Assembly: GCA_947463285.1 (NCBI GenBank)
Contig: CANHTV010000118.1
Span: forward strand, 1-9,272
Source of the DNA: Verrucomicrobiaceae bacterium
GTDB taxonomy: Bacteria > Verrucomicrobiota > Verrucomicrobiia > Verrucomicrobiales > Verrucomicrobiaceae
Length of the DNA: 9,272 bases
Reading direction: 5' to 3'
Positions 1 to 6,837 of the stretch are shown piece after piece. Every line of letters begins with the position of its first letter. Position 1 is the first letter of the stretch. The position numbers and the translations under genes were made by a program. Under the pieces are notes generated by a model. That model was not told the origin of the DNA. It searched no databases and worked only from the letters and a program-made list of their open reading frames with translations.

Positions 1-1
1 C

Positions 2-481
2 AACAGCCTGCCGATTCGTGAGATGAATCTGGCCACTCAAGCAAGCAGTACCGCTGTCGAGTTTTACGCCAATCGTGGAGCGAACGGAATCGACGGCATT
101 GTCTCCACCTGGCTGGGGGTTTCTGCCAGCACGCTCAATGCCTGGCTCATCATCGGTGATCTCAGCGCTCTGTATGATCTCGCCGCTCCATGGATCCTGG
201 CCCAGCTGCCGCGTGGCAATCGTCGGCTCGTGGTCATCAACAACGGTGGCGGTAAAATTTTCTCCCGAGTCGCCAGCTTGAGATCGCTGCCGGACGAGGC
301 GCGTCAGGTCATCGAAAATCGGCATCACATCTGCTTCAAACCCTGGGCTGAGATGTGGGGCATGAACTACGTGCAGGCCACTTCACCCGAGCATCTCCGA
401 GACCTGCCAGACGGCCCCGTATTGATCGAAGTCATCCCCGAAGCCAGTCAGACCGAGGCATTTTATGCCTCTATGGCTTGA
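2..481 (+). CDS. menD: MenD, 2-succinyl-5-enolpyruvyl-6-hydroxy-3-cyclohexene-1-carboxylate synthase, C-terminal part (5' end outside window)
   Basis: MenD is a cytoplasmic thiamine-diphosphate enzyme that joins isochorismate and 2-oxoglutarate to give SEPHCHC, an early committed step of menaquinone biosynthesis. The reading frame is open from the left edge and begins with NSLPIREMN, matching the family's GNS-P-R segment. It continues with ANRGANGIDG, typical of MenD. The thiamine-diphosphate/Mg motif follows as GDLSALYD, then INNGGG about 25 residues later, and the family's usual FSRV stretch after the NNGGG. About 159 residues are visible, roughly the last quarter to third of a protein that is normally 550-600 residues long. 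The methionine at position 23 is internal and not a start. The frame ends in TGA, and the next gene begins 67 bp downstream on the same strand, so co-transcription is possible but not shown. The identification is firm; only the missing 5' part is unknown. Confidence 0.93.
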   Translation, partial: NSLPIREMNLATQASSTAVEFYANRGANGIDGIVSTWLGVSASTLNAWLIIGDLSALYDLAAPWILAQLPRGNRRLVVINNGGGKIFSRVASLRSLPDEARQVIENRHHICFKPWAEMWGMNYVQATSPEHLRDLPDGPVLIEVIPEASQTEAFYASMA

Positions 482-548
482 GTCTCTGCCCGAGGCCCGG
501 CGTCTTTGCACTGGAAAACCCCGCCGGATGCAGCGATGAAACCTTTCT

Positions 549-2702
549 ATGATCGGACGCTACCGAACACTCATCCTCCTCACGCTCCTGACGTCCGCCC
601 AGGCGCAGACACCCGCCACAAAACCAGCTGCGGCTGAAAAGCCTGAATCCGCCGCCACGCAGGAAGCCAAAGCTCTTGAGGCCCGGCTTCCAGCGCCAGT
701 CATCAGCAGCAAAGAAACCTTCGAAGTCACCCCAGCACAAAAGCAGCGACTGGAAAAACTCCTTCCGGAAACCTTTCGCCGCCTGACGCAACGGGAGCCG
801 CTGCATCTGCTGGCGCTCGGCGCTGAAGACATGGTGGCCATGTGGACTGAAGATGGCAAAGTACGCGTGGAGGATTCATTCCCGGCCATCTTTGCCAAAC
901 AACTGGCCACCCAGTTTTACTACACCGCAGGCGTGAGTTTGGCAGATCGTCCGCAAGTGACCTCTGAGGCCAATCCCGGCATCACCCTGCGCTTCATTTC
1001 CCGCCCAGAAGCCAGTGTCCTAGATGCTGCGTCCGTCCTCGCATCTACCGCGCGTCAGGCACCGGTCAATCTCGTCATGCTTTGCTACGGCCAAGCTGAA
1101 GCTGAATCCGGGATGTGTTCGGTGGCTTTTGCCCAGGCCGTGCGTCGTGGCATTGAGGCTGCCGCAGAAATCGGTGCCGAGGTCATCCTCTGTGCCCCTT
1201 GGTTGCCCGTGGCGGAAAAAGCCGAATTTGTCCTGGGCACCGCCCGCCCGCTGTCTGATCGACTTCGCGATCTCGCTGACGATGAAGGCGTGATGTTCGC
1301 CGATCTAGGTGATCTTTCCCGTGTACTTGCCTTATCTCCCGAGTCCGACCAAGCAGACGTCGGATTGGTCTTTGAACGCTTCGCGACCCTCTATCGAGGT
1401 TATTTTCATCTAGGCGCTGATGGTCGGTTTCAGCCAAGAAAGTCCCTGCATCAGCGCCTCGGCACCGTAGCTTTTCAAGAGCTGCTGAATGGCCCCAACA
1501 AGCTGCCTTGGACTCTCGCGGATGTCACACCACTCTGGCAAAAAGATGGAACTGAGCTTTCTGTCGATGTCACCGTCGTCAACGAAAGTGCTCAGCGTCT
1601 GGATCTGACGGTCTTGCCGCTGATTGCCAAGGATTGGAAGCCACTGGAAGTCAATCCTCAGGTCTCCCTGCCTGCGAGCGGACAAAAAACGCTCACGCTG
1701 AAATACGCCCGAGCAAGCAAGGCCACACTCGCCCAGGAAGAAAGCGAAGTCCGACTGCCGCTGCTGATGCTCTCCGCCAAACAGGCTCACGTCGAAACCC
1801 TCAGCGCGCCCGTGCAACCCCTGTCAATTCTTTGGACAAAAGAGACCTTCTTCAATCAGGAAAAGAACTTCACCCCCATCTGTCAGATCCAAAACAACAG
1901 CCGCAGCAGCATCCGCGGCACTTGGGAGGCCAGCTTTTCAGGCAAAACCCTGCAAGGGCGCTTCGATCTCGTCGCCGGTGCCACCCATCCTCTGGATTTG
2001 AGCTTTGAGCTTCCCACTGAAAGCATCGCTAACGCACCATTGAATCTGACCGTGAAGACTGATGCCTTCAGCCTGCAAAGCGGGCTCGCCGTGACTCTCA
2101 GCCCCAATCTTGGCCTCAGCCAGCCCGTGCCAATGAAAAGCGAGCCCAATACGGTCGGCCAAGTTTCCCTGAGAAACGAAGCGGACGCGAGTCATCTCAA
2201 ACTCATCTGCGAAGTTCAGGGGCCAGATTTGCTCGTCGATACGGCCACCTCAGGTACTCCGAGTTGGCAGCTGGAGTTGAATCTCGATGCCCGCAGCTAC
2301 GGCAAGCGGTTGGAACCTGGCAGCACCGCCACACTTCGTGCCACAGGCAGTCATGTCTCAGGTCCAGGTAAAACGCATCCCATCAGCGCCTGGGCTTTTG
2401 GCACGGGTTATGCAGCAGCATTCAGTGCCAAGGAAATCACCGCCACTCTCGCCTCCCCCGGCAACAACTCACACCAGCTCACGCTCACACTGCCGCGCAC
2501 CTATCTCTACCTCCACGAATGGGCGCTGGACAATGGCAACAGCCAGCTAGGCCTCAACGTACGCCTGACACTGAACACCAGTCAGGGCTACAAAACCTGG
2601 ACCCTCCATCCCACCAGCAAAGCCGCCGAAAGCATTGAGGCCCTCAGCGTGCTGGAACTCACCACCGCTCCGACCACCCGCATGACGGTGGATTTGCATT
2701 AA
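549..2702 (+). CDS. Large secreted protein with a degenerate SGNH/GDSL-hydrolase-like N-terminal domain and beta-rich C-terminal half
   Basis: 717 residues. Residues 1-20 form a signal peptide with a basic start, the hydrophobic run LILLTLLT and an AQA cleavage site, so the protein is exported. A low-complexity Ala/Pro/Lys/Glu linker follows to about residue 50. Residues 84-315 have the alternating strand/helix pattern of an SGNH hydrolase. LLALGAEDM (88-95) stands where block I (GDS) belongs, LVMLCYGQAEAE (175-186) where block III (GxND) belongs, and DGRFQP through HQRLG (291-305) where block V belongs. The catalytic Ser, Gly-x-Asn-Asp and Asp-x-x-His do not appear intact, so it may bind rather than hydrolyse. 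Residues 320-717 look like repeated beta-sandwich modules without cysteine clusters or a C-terminal anchor. The start is the first ATG after an in-frame TGA at 537, and no clear Shine-Dalgarno site precedes it. The substrate is unknown. The CDS is certain; the fold call is tentative. Confidence 0.85.
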   Translation: MIGRYRTLILLTLLTSAQAQTPATKPAAAEKPESAATQEAKALEARLPAPVISSKETFEVTPAQKQRLEKLLPETFRRLTQREPLHLLALGAEDMVAMWTEDGKVRVEDSFPAIFAKQLATQFYYTAGVSLADRPQVTSEANPGITLRFISRPEASVLDAASVLASTARQAPVNLVMLCYGQAEAESGMCSVAFAQAVRRGIEAAAEIGAEVILCAPWLPVAEKAEFVLGTARPLSDRLRDLADDEGVMFADLGDLSRVLALSPESDQADVGLVFERFATLYRGYFHLGADGRFQPRKSLHQRLGTVAFQELLNGPNKLPWTLADVTPLWQKDGTELSVDVTVVNESAQRLDLTVLPLIAKDWKPLEVNPQVSLPASGQKTLTLKYARASKATLAQEESEVRLPLLMLSAKQAHVETLSAPVQPLSILWTKETFFNQEKNFTPICQIQNNSRSSIRGTWEASFSGKTLQGRFDLVAGATHPLDLSFELPTESIANAPLNLTVKTDAFSLQSGLAVTLSPNLGLSQPVPMKSEPNTVGQVSLRNEADASHLKLICEVQGPDLLVDTATSGTPSWQLELNLDARSYGKRLEPGSTATLRATGSHVSGPGKTHPISAWAFGTGYAAAFSAKEITATLASPGNNSHQLTLTLPRTYLYLHEWALDNGNSQLGLNVRLTLNTSQGYKTWTLHPTSKAAESIEALSVLELTTAPTTRMTVDLH

Positions 2703-2724
2703 GAGCTGACTTTCAATTTTTGTT

Positions 2725-3407
2725 CGTTGGGTGCATCACGACACCGTGTAGCAGTGGCGGCAACACCAGCATGAACATAGGAACGCAGCCATGCTGCGGA
2801 CCGAGCACGGCAGGAAGCCAAGCGAAAAGAGGCGTCTCAACGCCACGCAGGAGAAGGAGGTTTGCAGACTCATCACCAACAACCTGCCCGAGCAGTTAAA
2901 GCTGCCTTTTGCTCTCTGGACACGCAAGGCGGTGGCCGAGCTGCTGGAGTAGCAGTTTGGCCTCAAGCTGCCGGGGCGCACCATGGGCCCGTATCTCAAG
3001 TGCAGGGAATTTGCACCGCAGACACCTATCAAGAAGGCCTATGAGCAGAACCCCAAAAAGGTGAAGGTGTTGCTGAAGCAGGAGTATCCACAGATCGCGG
3101 CAGCAGCCAAAGCCGAGGGAGCCAGCCATAGGCTGCCCGCAGGGCGAACGAAGTGAGGCAAATTTACCAGGGCGACCAGACTGGGGTCACCAATCAGCCC
3201 AACGCCCCCAAGTTTTTGCGCCGCGCGGAGAGAAACCGTGATCAAGCAGATGTCCACCAGCAAAGTCAGGTCCTTCATTGCCTAGGAGTTCGCAGTCATG
3301 GAGAAATTGAAAATGGTCTGGCAGTCATATTTTATCGTGGCGATCAGAACTACAACAATTCGACTGTGATTCTCTTCGATGGAGATACACGGCCTGCCAC
3401 TTTCTAA
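2725..3407 (+). pseudogene. Decayed IS630-family transposase remnant (N-terminal helix-turn-helix part and start of the DDE domain)
   Basis: Translation in the frame of position 2725 gives text typical of IS630 transposases: GRKPSEKRRLNATQEKEV (from about 2809), LPFALWTRKAVAELLE, FGLKLPGRTMGPYLK, AYEQNPKKVKVLLK, and EYPQIAAAAKAEGA ending at 3123. In-frame TAG stops sit at 2749-2751 and 2950-2952. The match resumes in another frame at 3162 with IYQGDQTGVTNQ, the first catalytic aspartate region of the DDE domain (Asp codon 3174-3176). It then moves to a second frame (VFAPRGE, 3212-3232) and a third (ETVIKQMSTSKVRS, to about 3275). A weak echo of the second catalytic motif, VILFDGD, lies near 3370-3390. 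The usual length is about 340 residues; here the C-terminal third, including the last catalytic Glu, is missing. No terminal inverted repeats or target duplication were found. It cannot encode a working transposase. This remnant accounts for most of the gene-free stretch 2703-3463. Confidence 0.82.
3124..3160. other. Short extra segment (about 37 nt) inserted into the transposase remnant
   Basis: In intact IS630 transposases the residues corresponding to AKAEGA and IYWGDQTG are nearly adjacent. Here they are separated by about 37 nt that match no part of the protein and shift the frame. The segment contains a small hairpin, GCCC-GCA-GGGC, followed by GAACGAAGTGAGG. It could be a tiny mobile or repeat-type element, or a random indel. 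No second copy was seen in this window. The exact borders are uncertain by a few bases because the surrounding codons have drifted. Confidence 0.4.
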
Positions 3408-3463
3408 AGAAGCCATTCATCTCACCTCACTACCCACGTCTTAGCCCTATAATCTCTCAAGGC

Positions 3464-4873
3464 CTATAAACCCGCAGCACGACGGACGTCAGCGAGCTGC
3501 TTGAGAAAGCGCGCTCGCTCACCACTGGCGTCGTTGCCTTTGCTTTTTTCAGCCAAAGCCTGAATGACTTGATGATTCAGGCTGGGGCTCTGATGATCTC
3601 CTCTTAGCAACATGCCGAGACCGACAACTGCGGCCTCAAAGAGATATTCTTCTCTGGCTGTCTCCCATTTGGCCCCACGGTCCAGGACATTGAGCTTTGA
3701 CCCATCAAAAGGCCCGACGGTCTGGGTGGTGAAGCGCCCTTTATCCAGAGTTACTGTCGCGATCTGTTTACCAGAAGGCAGAGTGTCTTCACTGACGGGT
3801 TGGAACTCATACCAGACGGTCTGCATACCTGCACTGCGCAGTTCGGCAGCAGGCAGATGACGCTCACTCAGTCGGCGGAATTCGCGGACGTAACGGCGAT
3901 CAAAACTGACAGAAAGCGGATATGACTGCGCAGTCGTCGCTGCGGGCTGATCCACAGGCAGCTGAACCGTGACGCGAAGCAAACGCGTGGCTTGATTCCA
4001 CGGGCAAGAGACGGTCTCGGCCTTCCATGAGTGGATGTAGATCTCTGGAGCCCGGACTTTGACATCCGTCTTGATTTCTGGAACAACGGTGACGGGCGCT
4101 TGTGAGGCAAAGTTTTGATCACGGTTGGTTTTTACTGGCGCGGGTCTGAACTGCGCTGGATTAAGAGCAAACTGATCCACCTCCTGACTGCTGGTGCTGA
4201 CAAAAACGATGTCTTTGCTCGGACGAACAACGGCCACAGGTGTCTGCACGACTGGCGCTGGTCCGACCACGACGCGAGCTTCCTGCTTTGGAGCCGCCTG
4301 AACGATCTTGGGAGCCTCTGGGGCTTTTGGATTTTCGATTTTAGGCGCGGCTTGGACCGTAACCTTGGCGGGCGCTACCTTCTCCGGAGGCACAGCAACG
4401 CTCACCAATTGAGTGCTTGGTTTCAAGGCTGGCAACACGTCTTTATTTATCGTGACAGGCTGTGCTGGAATGTCCGGCTGGATGACAACAATGGGCGCAG
4501 GCTTGTGAGCCTGGAGTCCGGCCCAATAAGCAGCGCCGGTCACGGTCAACAAAGCCGCAGCTTTCATCAAGGCACCCAGTATCGGCCAGCCAGAGGCCTG
4601 TTTTTTCACCATCGCGCGCGGCATCATCGGCGTTACCCGACGTGGTAAGTTCGCTGGATGCAGCACTGCGTGACGTTGTTCTGGTTTTAAACGGTCATTT
4701 AAAAGCGGTGCATGCTGCCTCAAGGCATCCGTGACAGCCTCGATCTGCTCCAGTTCGGTAAGCGCCGCAGGGCAGTTTGCCAGCAGCTCATGGATCTCGC
4801 CGGCCTGCTGGGGATTGAGCTCGCCGAGGGTATAGGCGGTGAGTTCGGAGGTGTCTCTGGCTGGACTGGTCAT
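3464..4873 (-). CDS. Membrane-anchored anti-sigma-factor-like protein with YfbK-type C-terminal region lacking the vWA domain
   Basis: 469 residues. Residues 1-60 resemble the cytoplasmic N-terminus of anti-sigma factors (SELTAYTLGELN, then a helical stretch), but no HxxxCxxC zinc motif is present. One membrane segment lies at about 96-118 (GWPILGALMKAAALLTVTGAAYWAG). A Pro/Ala/Val/Lys-rich linker runs from about 122 to 220. Residues 222-306 resemble the region that precedes the von Willebrand A domain in YfbK-like proteins, including its CPWN...RLLRV signature (290-301). Residues 318-469 match the YfbK C-terminal domain (DUF3520), with FDRRYVREFRRLS, VWYEFQPV and AAVVGLGMLLR. The vWA domain expected between them, with its DxSxS metal site, is absent. 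The gene lies 18 bp downstream of the ECF sigma gene on the same strand, so regulation of that sigma factor is the natural inference. Its own start has no good Shine-Dalgarno site, suggesting translational coupling. Confidence 0.83.
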   Translation of the reverse strand: MTSPARDTSELTAYTLGELNPQQAGEIHELLANCPAALTELEQIEAVTDALRQHAPLLNDRLKPEQRHAVLHPANLPRRVTPMMPRAMVKKQASGWPILGALMKAAALLTVTGAAYWAGLQAHKPAPIVVIQPDIPAQPVTINKDVLPALKPSTQLVSVAVPPEKVAPAKVTVQAAPKIENPKAPEAPKIVQAAPKQEARVVVGPAPVVQTPVAVVRPSKDIVFVSTSSQEVDQFALNPAQFRPAPVKTNRDQNFASQAPVTVVPEIKTDVKVRAPEIYIHSWKAETVSCPWNQATRLLRVTVQLPVDQPAATTAQSYPLSVSFDRRYVREFRRLSERHLPAAELRSAGMQTVWYEFQPVSEDTLPSGKQIATVTLDKGRFTTQTVGPFDGSKLNVLDRGAKWETAREEYLFEAAVVGLGMLLRGDHQSPSLNHQVIQALAEKSKGNDASGERARFLKQLADVRRAAGL

Positions 4874-4891
4874 AGAAGTAAGGTGCGGTGA

Positions 4892-5431
4892 TTAAATGGT
4901 ATGTGGGGCGAGCTCGCGATTCAGCAGTTCCCGAAGTTTCTTGATCGCCATGTGCATGATGAAGCCGACATTGCCAATGCTGAGGCCTGTGATGTCAGCG
5001 ATCTGCTGGTAGGAGCAGTCATGCATGAATTTGAGGCGAATGATCTCCTTTTGATTGGGGCGGAGATTTTCCACAAGATCCCAGATACGCTCGTAAAGCT
5101 CACTGGAGACGGCGTTTTCACTAGGATCTGGATCATGACTGACAGCAAGACCGAGAGCGTCTTCATTGCCGAGATCAAGGCGCTGATCCTTGCGCAGCAC
5201 ATCCAGAGCGCGGTTTCGGCAGACGGTAAAAAGCCAGGCTTTGAGATTGTCACGGACCTTTTCAGGATCAGTGAGGTAGAGCTTGAGCATGGCGTCCTGC
5301 ACCACTTCACGCGCCCGTTCGACGTCGCCATAAAGGACACCGGACGTGTAGGCGATGAGGCTGCTCTCATGCTGATCCAGAGCACGCCTGACGAGGAGGG
5401 TGGCTTCATCTGGATGGGGCTGGAGAGACAT
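4892..5431 (-). CDS. ECF-type RNA polymerase sigma factor (sigma-70 family)
   Basis: 179 residues, the usual size for an extracytoplasmic-function sigma factor with only regions 2 and 4. Region 2 spans about residues 16-84: VERAREVVQDAMLKLYL is the core-binding helix, and NLKAWLFTVCRNRALDVLRK is the -10 recognition and melting part. After an acidic linker, region 4 spans about 112-170: LRPNQKEIIRLKF, then the helix-turn-helix SYQQIADITGLSIGNVGF and IKKLRELL. It should direct RNA polymerase to a small regulon when released from its anti-sigma partner, most likely the membrane protein encoded 18 bp downstream. Such pairs are often autoregulated, but no promoter motif could be recognised here. 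The ATG is the only start that keeps region 2 whole. An AGGAGG lies 14 nt upstream, farther than usual. The family is certain; the inducing signal is unknown. Confidence 0.93.
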   Translation of the reverse strand: MSLQPHPDEATLLVRRALDQHESSLIAYTSGVLYGDVERAREVVQDAMLKLYLTDPEKVRDNLKAWLFTVCRNRALDVLRKDQRLDLGNEDALGLAVSHDPDPSENAVSSELYERIWDLVENLRPNQKEIIRLKFMHDCSYQQIADITGLSIGNVGFIMHMAIKKLRELLNRELAPHTI

Positions 5432-5445
5432 GGTGACACGGTGCG

Positions 5446-5451
5446 CCTCCT
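5446..5451 (-). promoter_or_regulatory. Shine-Dalgarno sequence of the ECF sigma gene, unusually distant
   Basis: The minus strand reads AGGAGG here, with 14 nt before the ATG at 5429-5431. No in-frame ATG, GTG or TTG lies between, so the site cannot be explained by a different start in this frame. It is the only consensus-strength ribosome binding site noticed in the window. The spacing is longer than the usual 5-10 nt. Confidence 0.5.
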
Positions 5452-5488
5452 GAAACGCACCTGGCTCAAGTTTATTAGAGACGAAGGC

Positions 5489-5947
5489 TTAATCGACAGC
5501 GACCTTGATAACGACCTTAAACACCTGCTCCTCCTTTTCCCACTGCACACAAGGAGCATGCGCATCTTCGGGGTAAAGAATGGCCATATGCCCCGGCTGC
5601 ATGTGCAGCTCGGTCACTTCAGGAATCAACTTCCACAGTGCAGCGTCTTTTTCCGCTGTGTATTCCCGGGTCTGCTCTAGCATGCTACCGAGAGGTGCCC
5701 ACAGAATGGTCTCGCGACCACTGTAGATGAACTGAATGTCGATGTACTTCCGGTGCGCCTCAAACAAGGCTTTTTCCAGAGGCTTGGTGGCGTAAGTCTG
5801 GACAAGAGCAAAAGCGTTGTCGCCATCAATGTCATGCCGTCCCATGGCCTGGGTGCCATCCACCGAGCGAAGGAAAGCGAAGGCCCCAGCAAAACGTGGT
5901 GACAAAGCTTCATAGCGGGCGGCATTGGCGAGGGTGTCTTGGATCAT
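5489..5947 (-). CDS. YhcH/YjgK/YiaL family protein (DUF386), beta-sandwich sugar-metabolism protein
   Basis: 152 residues, the normal full length for this family. Characteristic segments appear in order: GRHDIDGDNAFALVQTYAT (36-54), EAHRKYIDIQFIYSGRE (63-79), HMQPGHMAILYPEDAHAP (115-132) and FKVVIKV (143-149). The conserved Glu63 and His65 and the histidines near 120 and 130 line the presumed metal-binding pocket of the beta-sandwich. The E. coli members are linked to sialic acid and other sugar catabolism; YhcH (NanQ) is known as a sialic acid anomerase. No sialic acid genes lie nearby, so the substrate here is open, and a general sugar mutarotase or isomerase-like role is an inference. No signal peptide is seen, so it is cytoplasmic. 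It lies 57 bp upstream of the sigma gene on the same strand and could share its transcript. No clear Shine-Dalgarno site precedes the ATG. Confidence 0.9.
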   Translation of the reverse strand: MIQDTLANAARYEALSPRFAGAFAFLRSVDGTQAMGRHDIDGDNAFALVQTYATKPLEKALFEAHRKYIDIQFIYSGRETILWAPLGSMLEQTREYTAEKDAALWKLIPEVTELHMQPGHMAILYPEDAHAPCVQWEKEEQVFKVVIKVAVD

Positions 5948-6032
5948 GGCGGTGGTGAGATGGAGACGTATCTAGTCAGAACTTCTCGCTAAAAGCTACT
6001 ACGACTTCAGCCCAGTTCGCGCAGAGGCAGCG

Positions 6033-6773
6033 TCAGGAGGTCATTCGGCCCAGTTCAGCCACCATTTCCGTGGCACCTTGAAGAAAGGTCTCCAGCAGAG
6101 GCGTCGGTTTTCCCTGCCACATGGCGGCGTAGGTCAGCTCGGGAAAATCAGCCAGGGGCAGCTTTCTCGTTCCCGTGGGAGGCTCGACTCCAGGCTGATC
6201 TATGCCCCCCAAAAGCTCTGCGCTGCATATTCAGCCACCAGCTCCATGGAGGCCAATTCCAGGGTCGGATCACACTCGATCTTCCGTTTTTGTAGCTCCT
6301 ATTGAAAATTCCGACACATCGCATCCATGGCCTCCACTCAGATCAGGGGCTCATCAATGCGATCATCGGCGAGCAGACGTGTTTCTAACTCGTTCTGCCA
6401 GCCTGACAGGCGAGCAAAGTAGATCTGGGCAAACCGCAGGCGCAGGGCCTTCAGCAGGCGCGGCAGATAGCTGTGCAGGATCGCCGCCGGAGCACCGATC
6501 CGCAGCCGGACTTCCCAGCCGCCACGAAGACGATCTGCCAGATTGGGTAGGCCATAGACAAAGGGCTCGATGAAAGCAAAAAGCTCGCGCCCTTCTGTCG
6601 TCAGCTCAAAAGGACGACGCTGAAAGAGCGTCACGACCAAAGTATCCTCCAGCTGAATAATCTGCGCACTGATCGCTGGCTGCTGAATCCCATAAGGCAC
6701 ATGCCGAGCTGCCGCACTCACGCCCTGATGCTTGGCGACATAATACATGAGTTCCAGAGGATGGAATGTTCCT
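6033..6773 (-). pseudogene. LysR-family transcriptional regulator pseudogene, multiply disrupted
   Basis: The N-terminal winged helix-turn-helix is clear: PLELMYYVAKHQGVSAAARH, then YGIQQPAISAQIIQLEDTL and LFQRRPFELTTEGREL. The start of the effector domain follows (LRIGAPAAILHSYLPRLLKALRLRF). At about 6350 the text jumps from the LLADDRID segment to EPLI, which normally lies about 50 residues later. In-frame stops follow at 6338-6340 (TGA), 6299-6301 (TAG) and 6200-6202 (TAG). A frameshift in a T/G homopolymer run near 6205-6214 brings back the C-terminus in another frame (IDQPGVEPPTGTRKLPLADF, then AAMWQGKPTPLLETF) to a TGA at 6033-6035. The original start seems to be AGG at 6771-6773, plus one extra base, so translation from the ATG at 6748 would lose the first residues. 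The span plus a deletion of about 150 nt equals a normal LysR gene of about 295 codons. It lies divergent to the beta-helix gene, its likely former target. Confidence 0.87.
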
Positions 6774-6837
6774 GAGGAGAGGCAGAAGTCACCGACTCCA
6801 CCGTCAAAGTCTAGCGGTAAGGTGCGTTTATGGGTTC

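Noticed and set aside
3153..3407. Possible 84-residue gene starting at GTG
   Set aside because: Its first 20 residues are the IS630 first-aspartate region (GDQTGVTNQ), so it is a fragment of the transposase fossil and not an independent gene.
3448..3453. TATAAT as a promoter -10 box
   Set aside because: There is no -35 match at the proper distance, and only the transposase fossil and the ends of convergent genes surround it.
4115..4648. Plus-strand open frame of 177 codons
   Set aside because: It is antisense to the linker and membrane part of the anti-sigma-like gene. The translation is Arg/Trp/His-rich without a motif, as expected of an antisense shadow.
4901..5680. Plus-strand open frame of 259 codons
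   Set aside because: It lies entirely opposite the sigma and YhcH genes, whose protein motifs are unmistakable. Its own translation shows no family signature.
6338..6748. A short 136-residue LysR protein as a functional gene
   Set aside because: It contains the DNA-binding domain but ends right after the deletion junction, and the remaining LysR text continues past the stop in the same and in another frame. It is better read as part of the pseudogene, though expression of a DNA-binding fragment cannot be excluded.
6766..6837. Upstream ATG of the beta-helix gene
   Set aside because: It would add 24 basic residues before a perfect signal peptide and would overlap the old LysR start. The ATG at 6838 is preferred.
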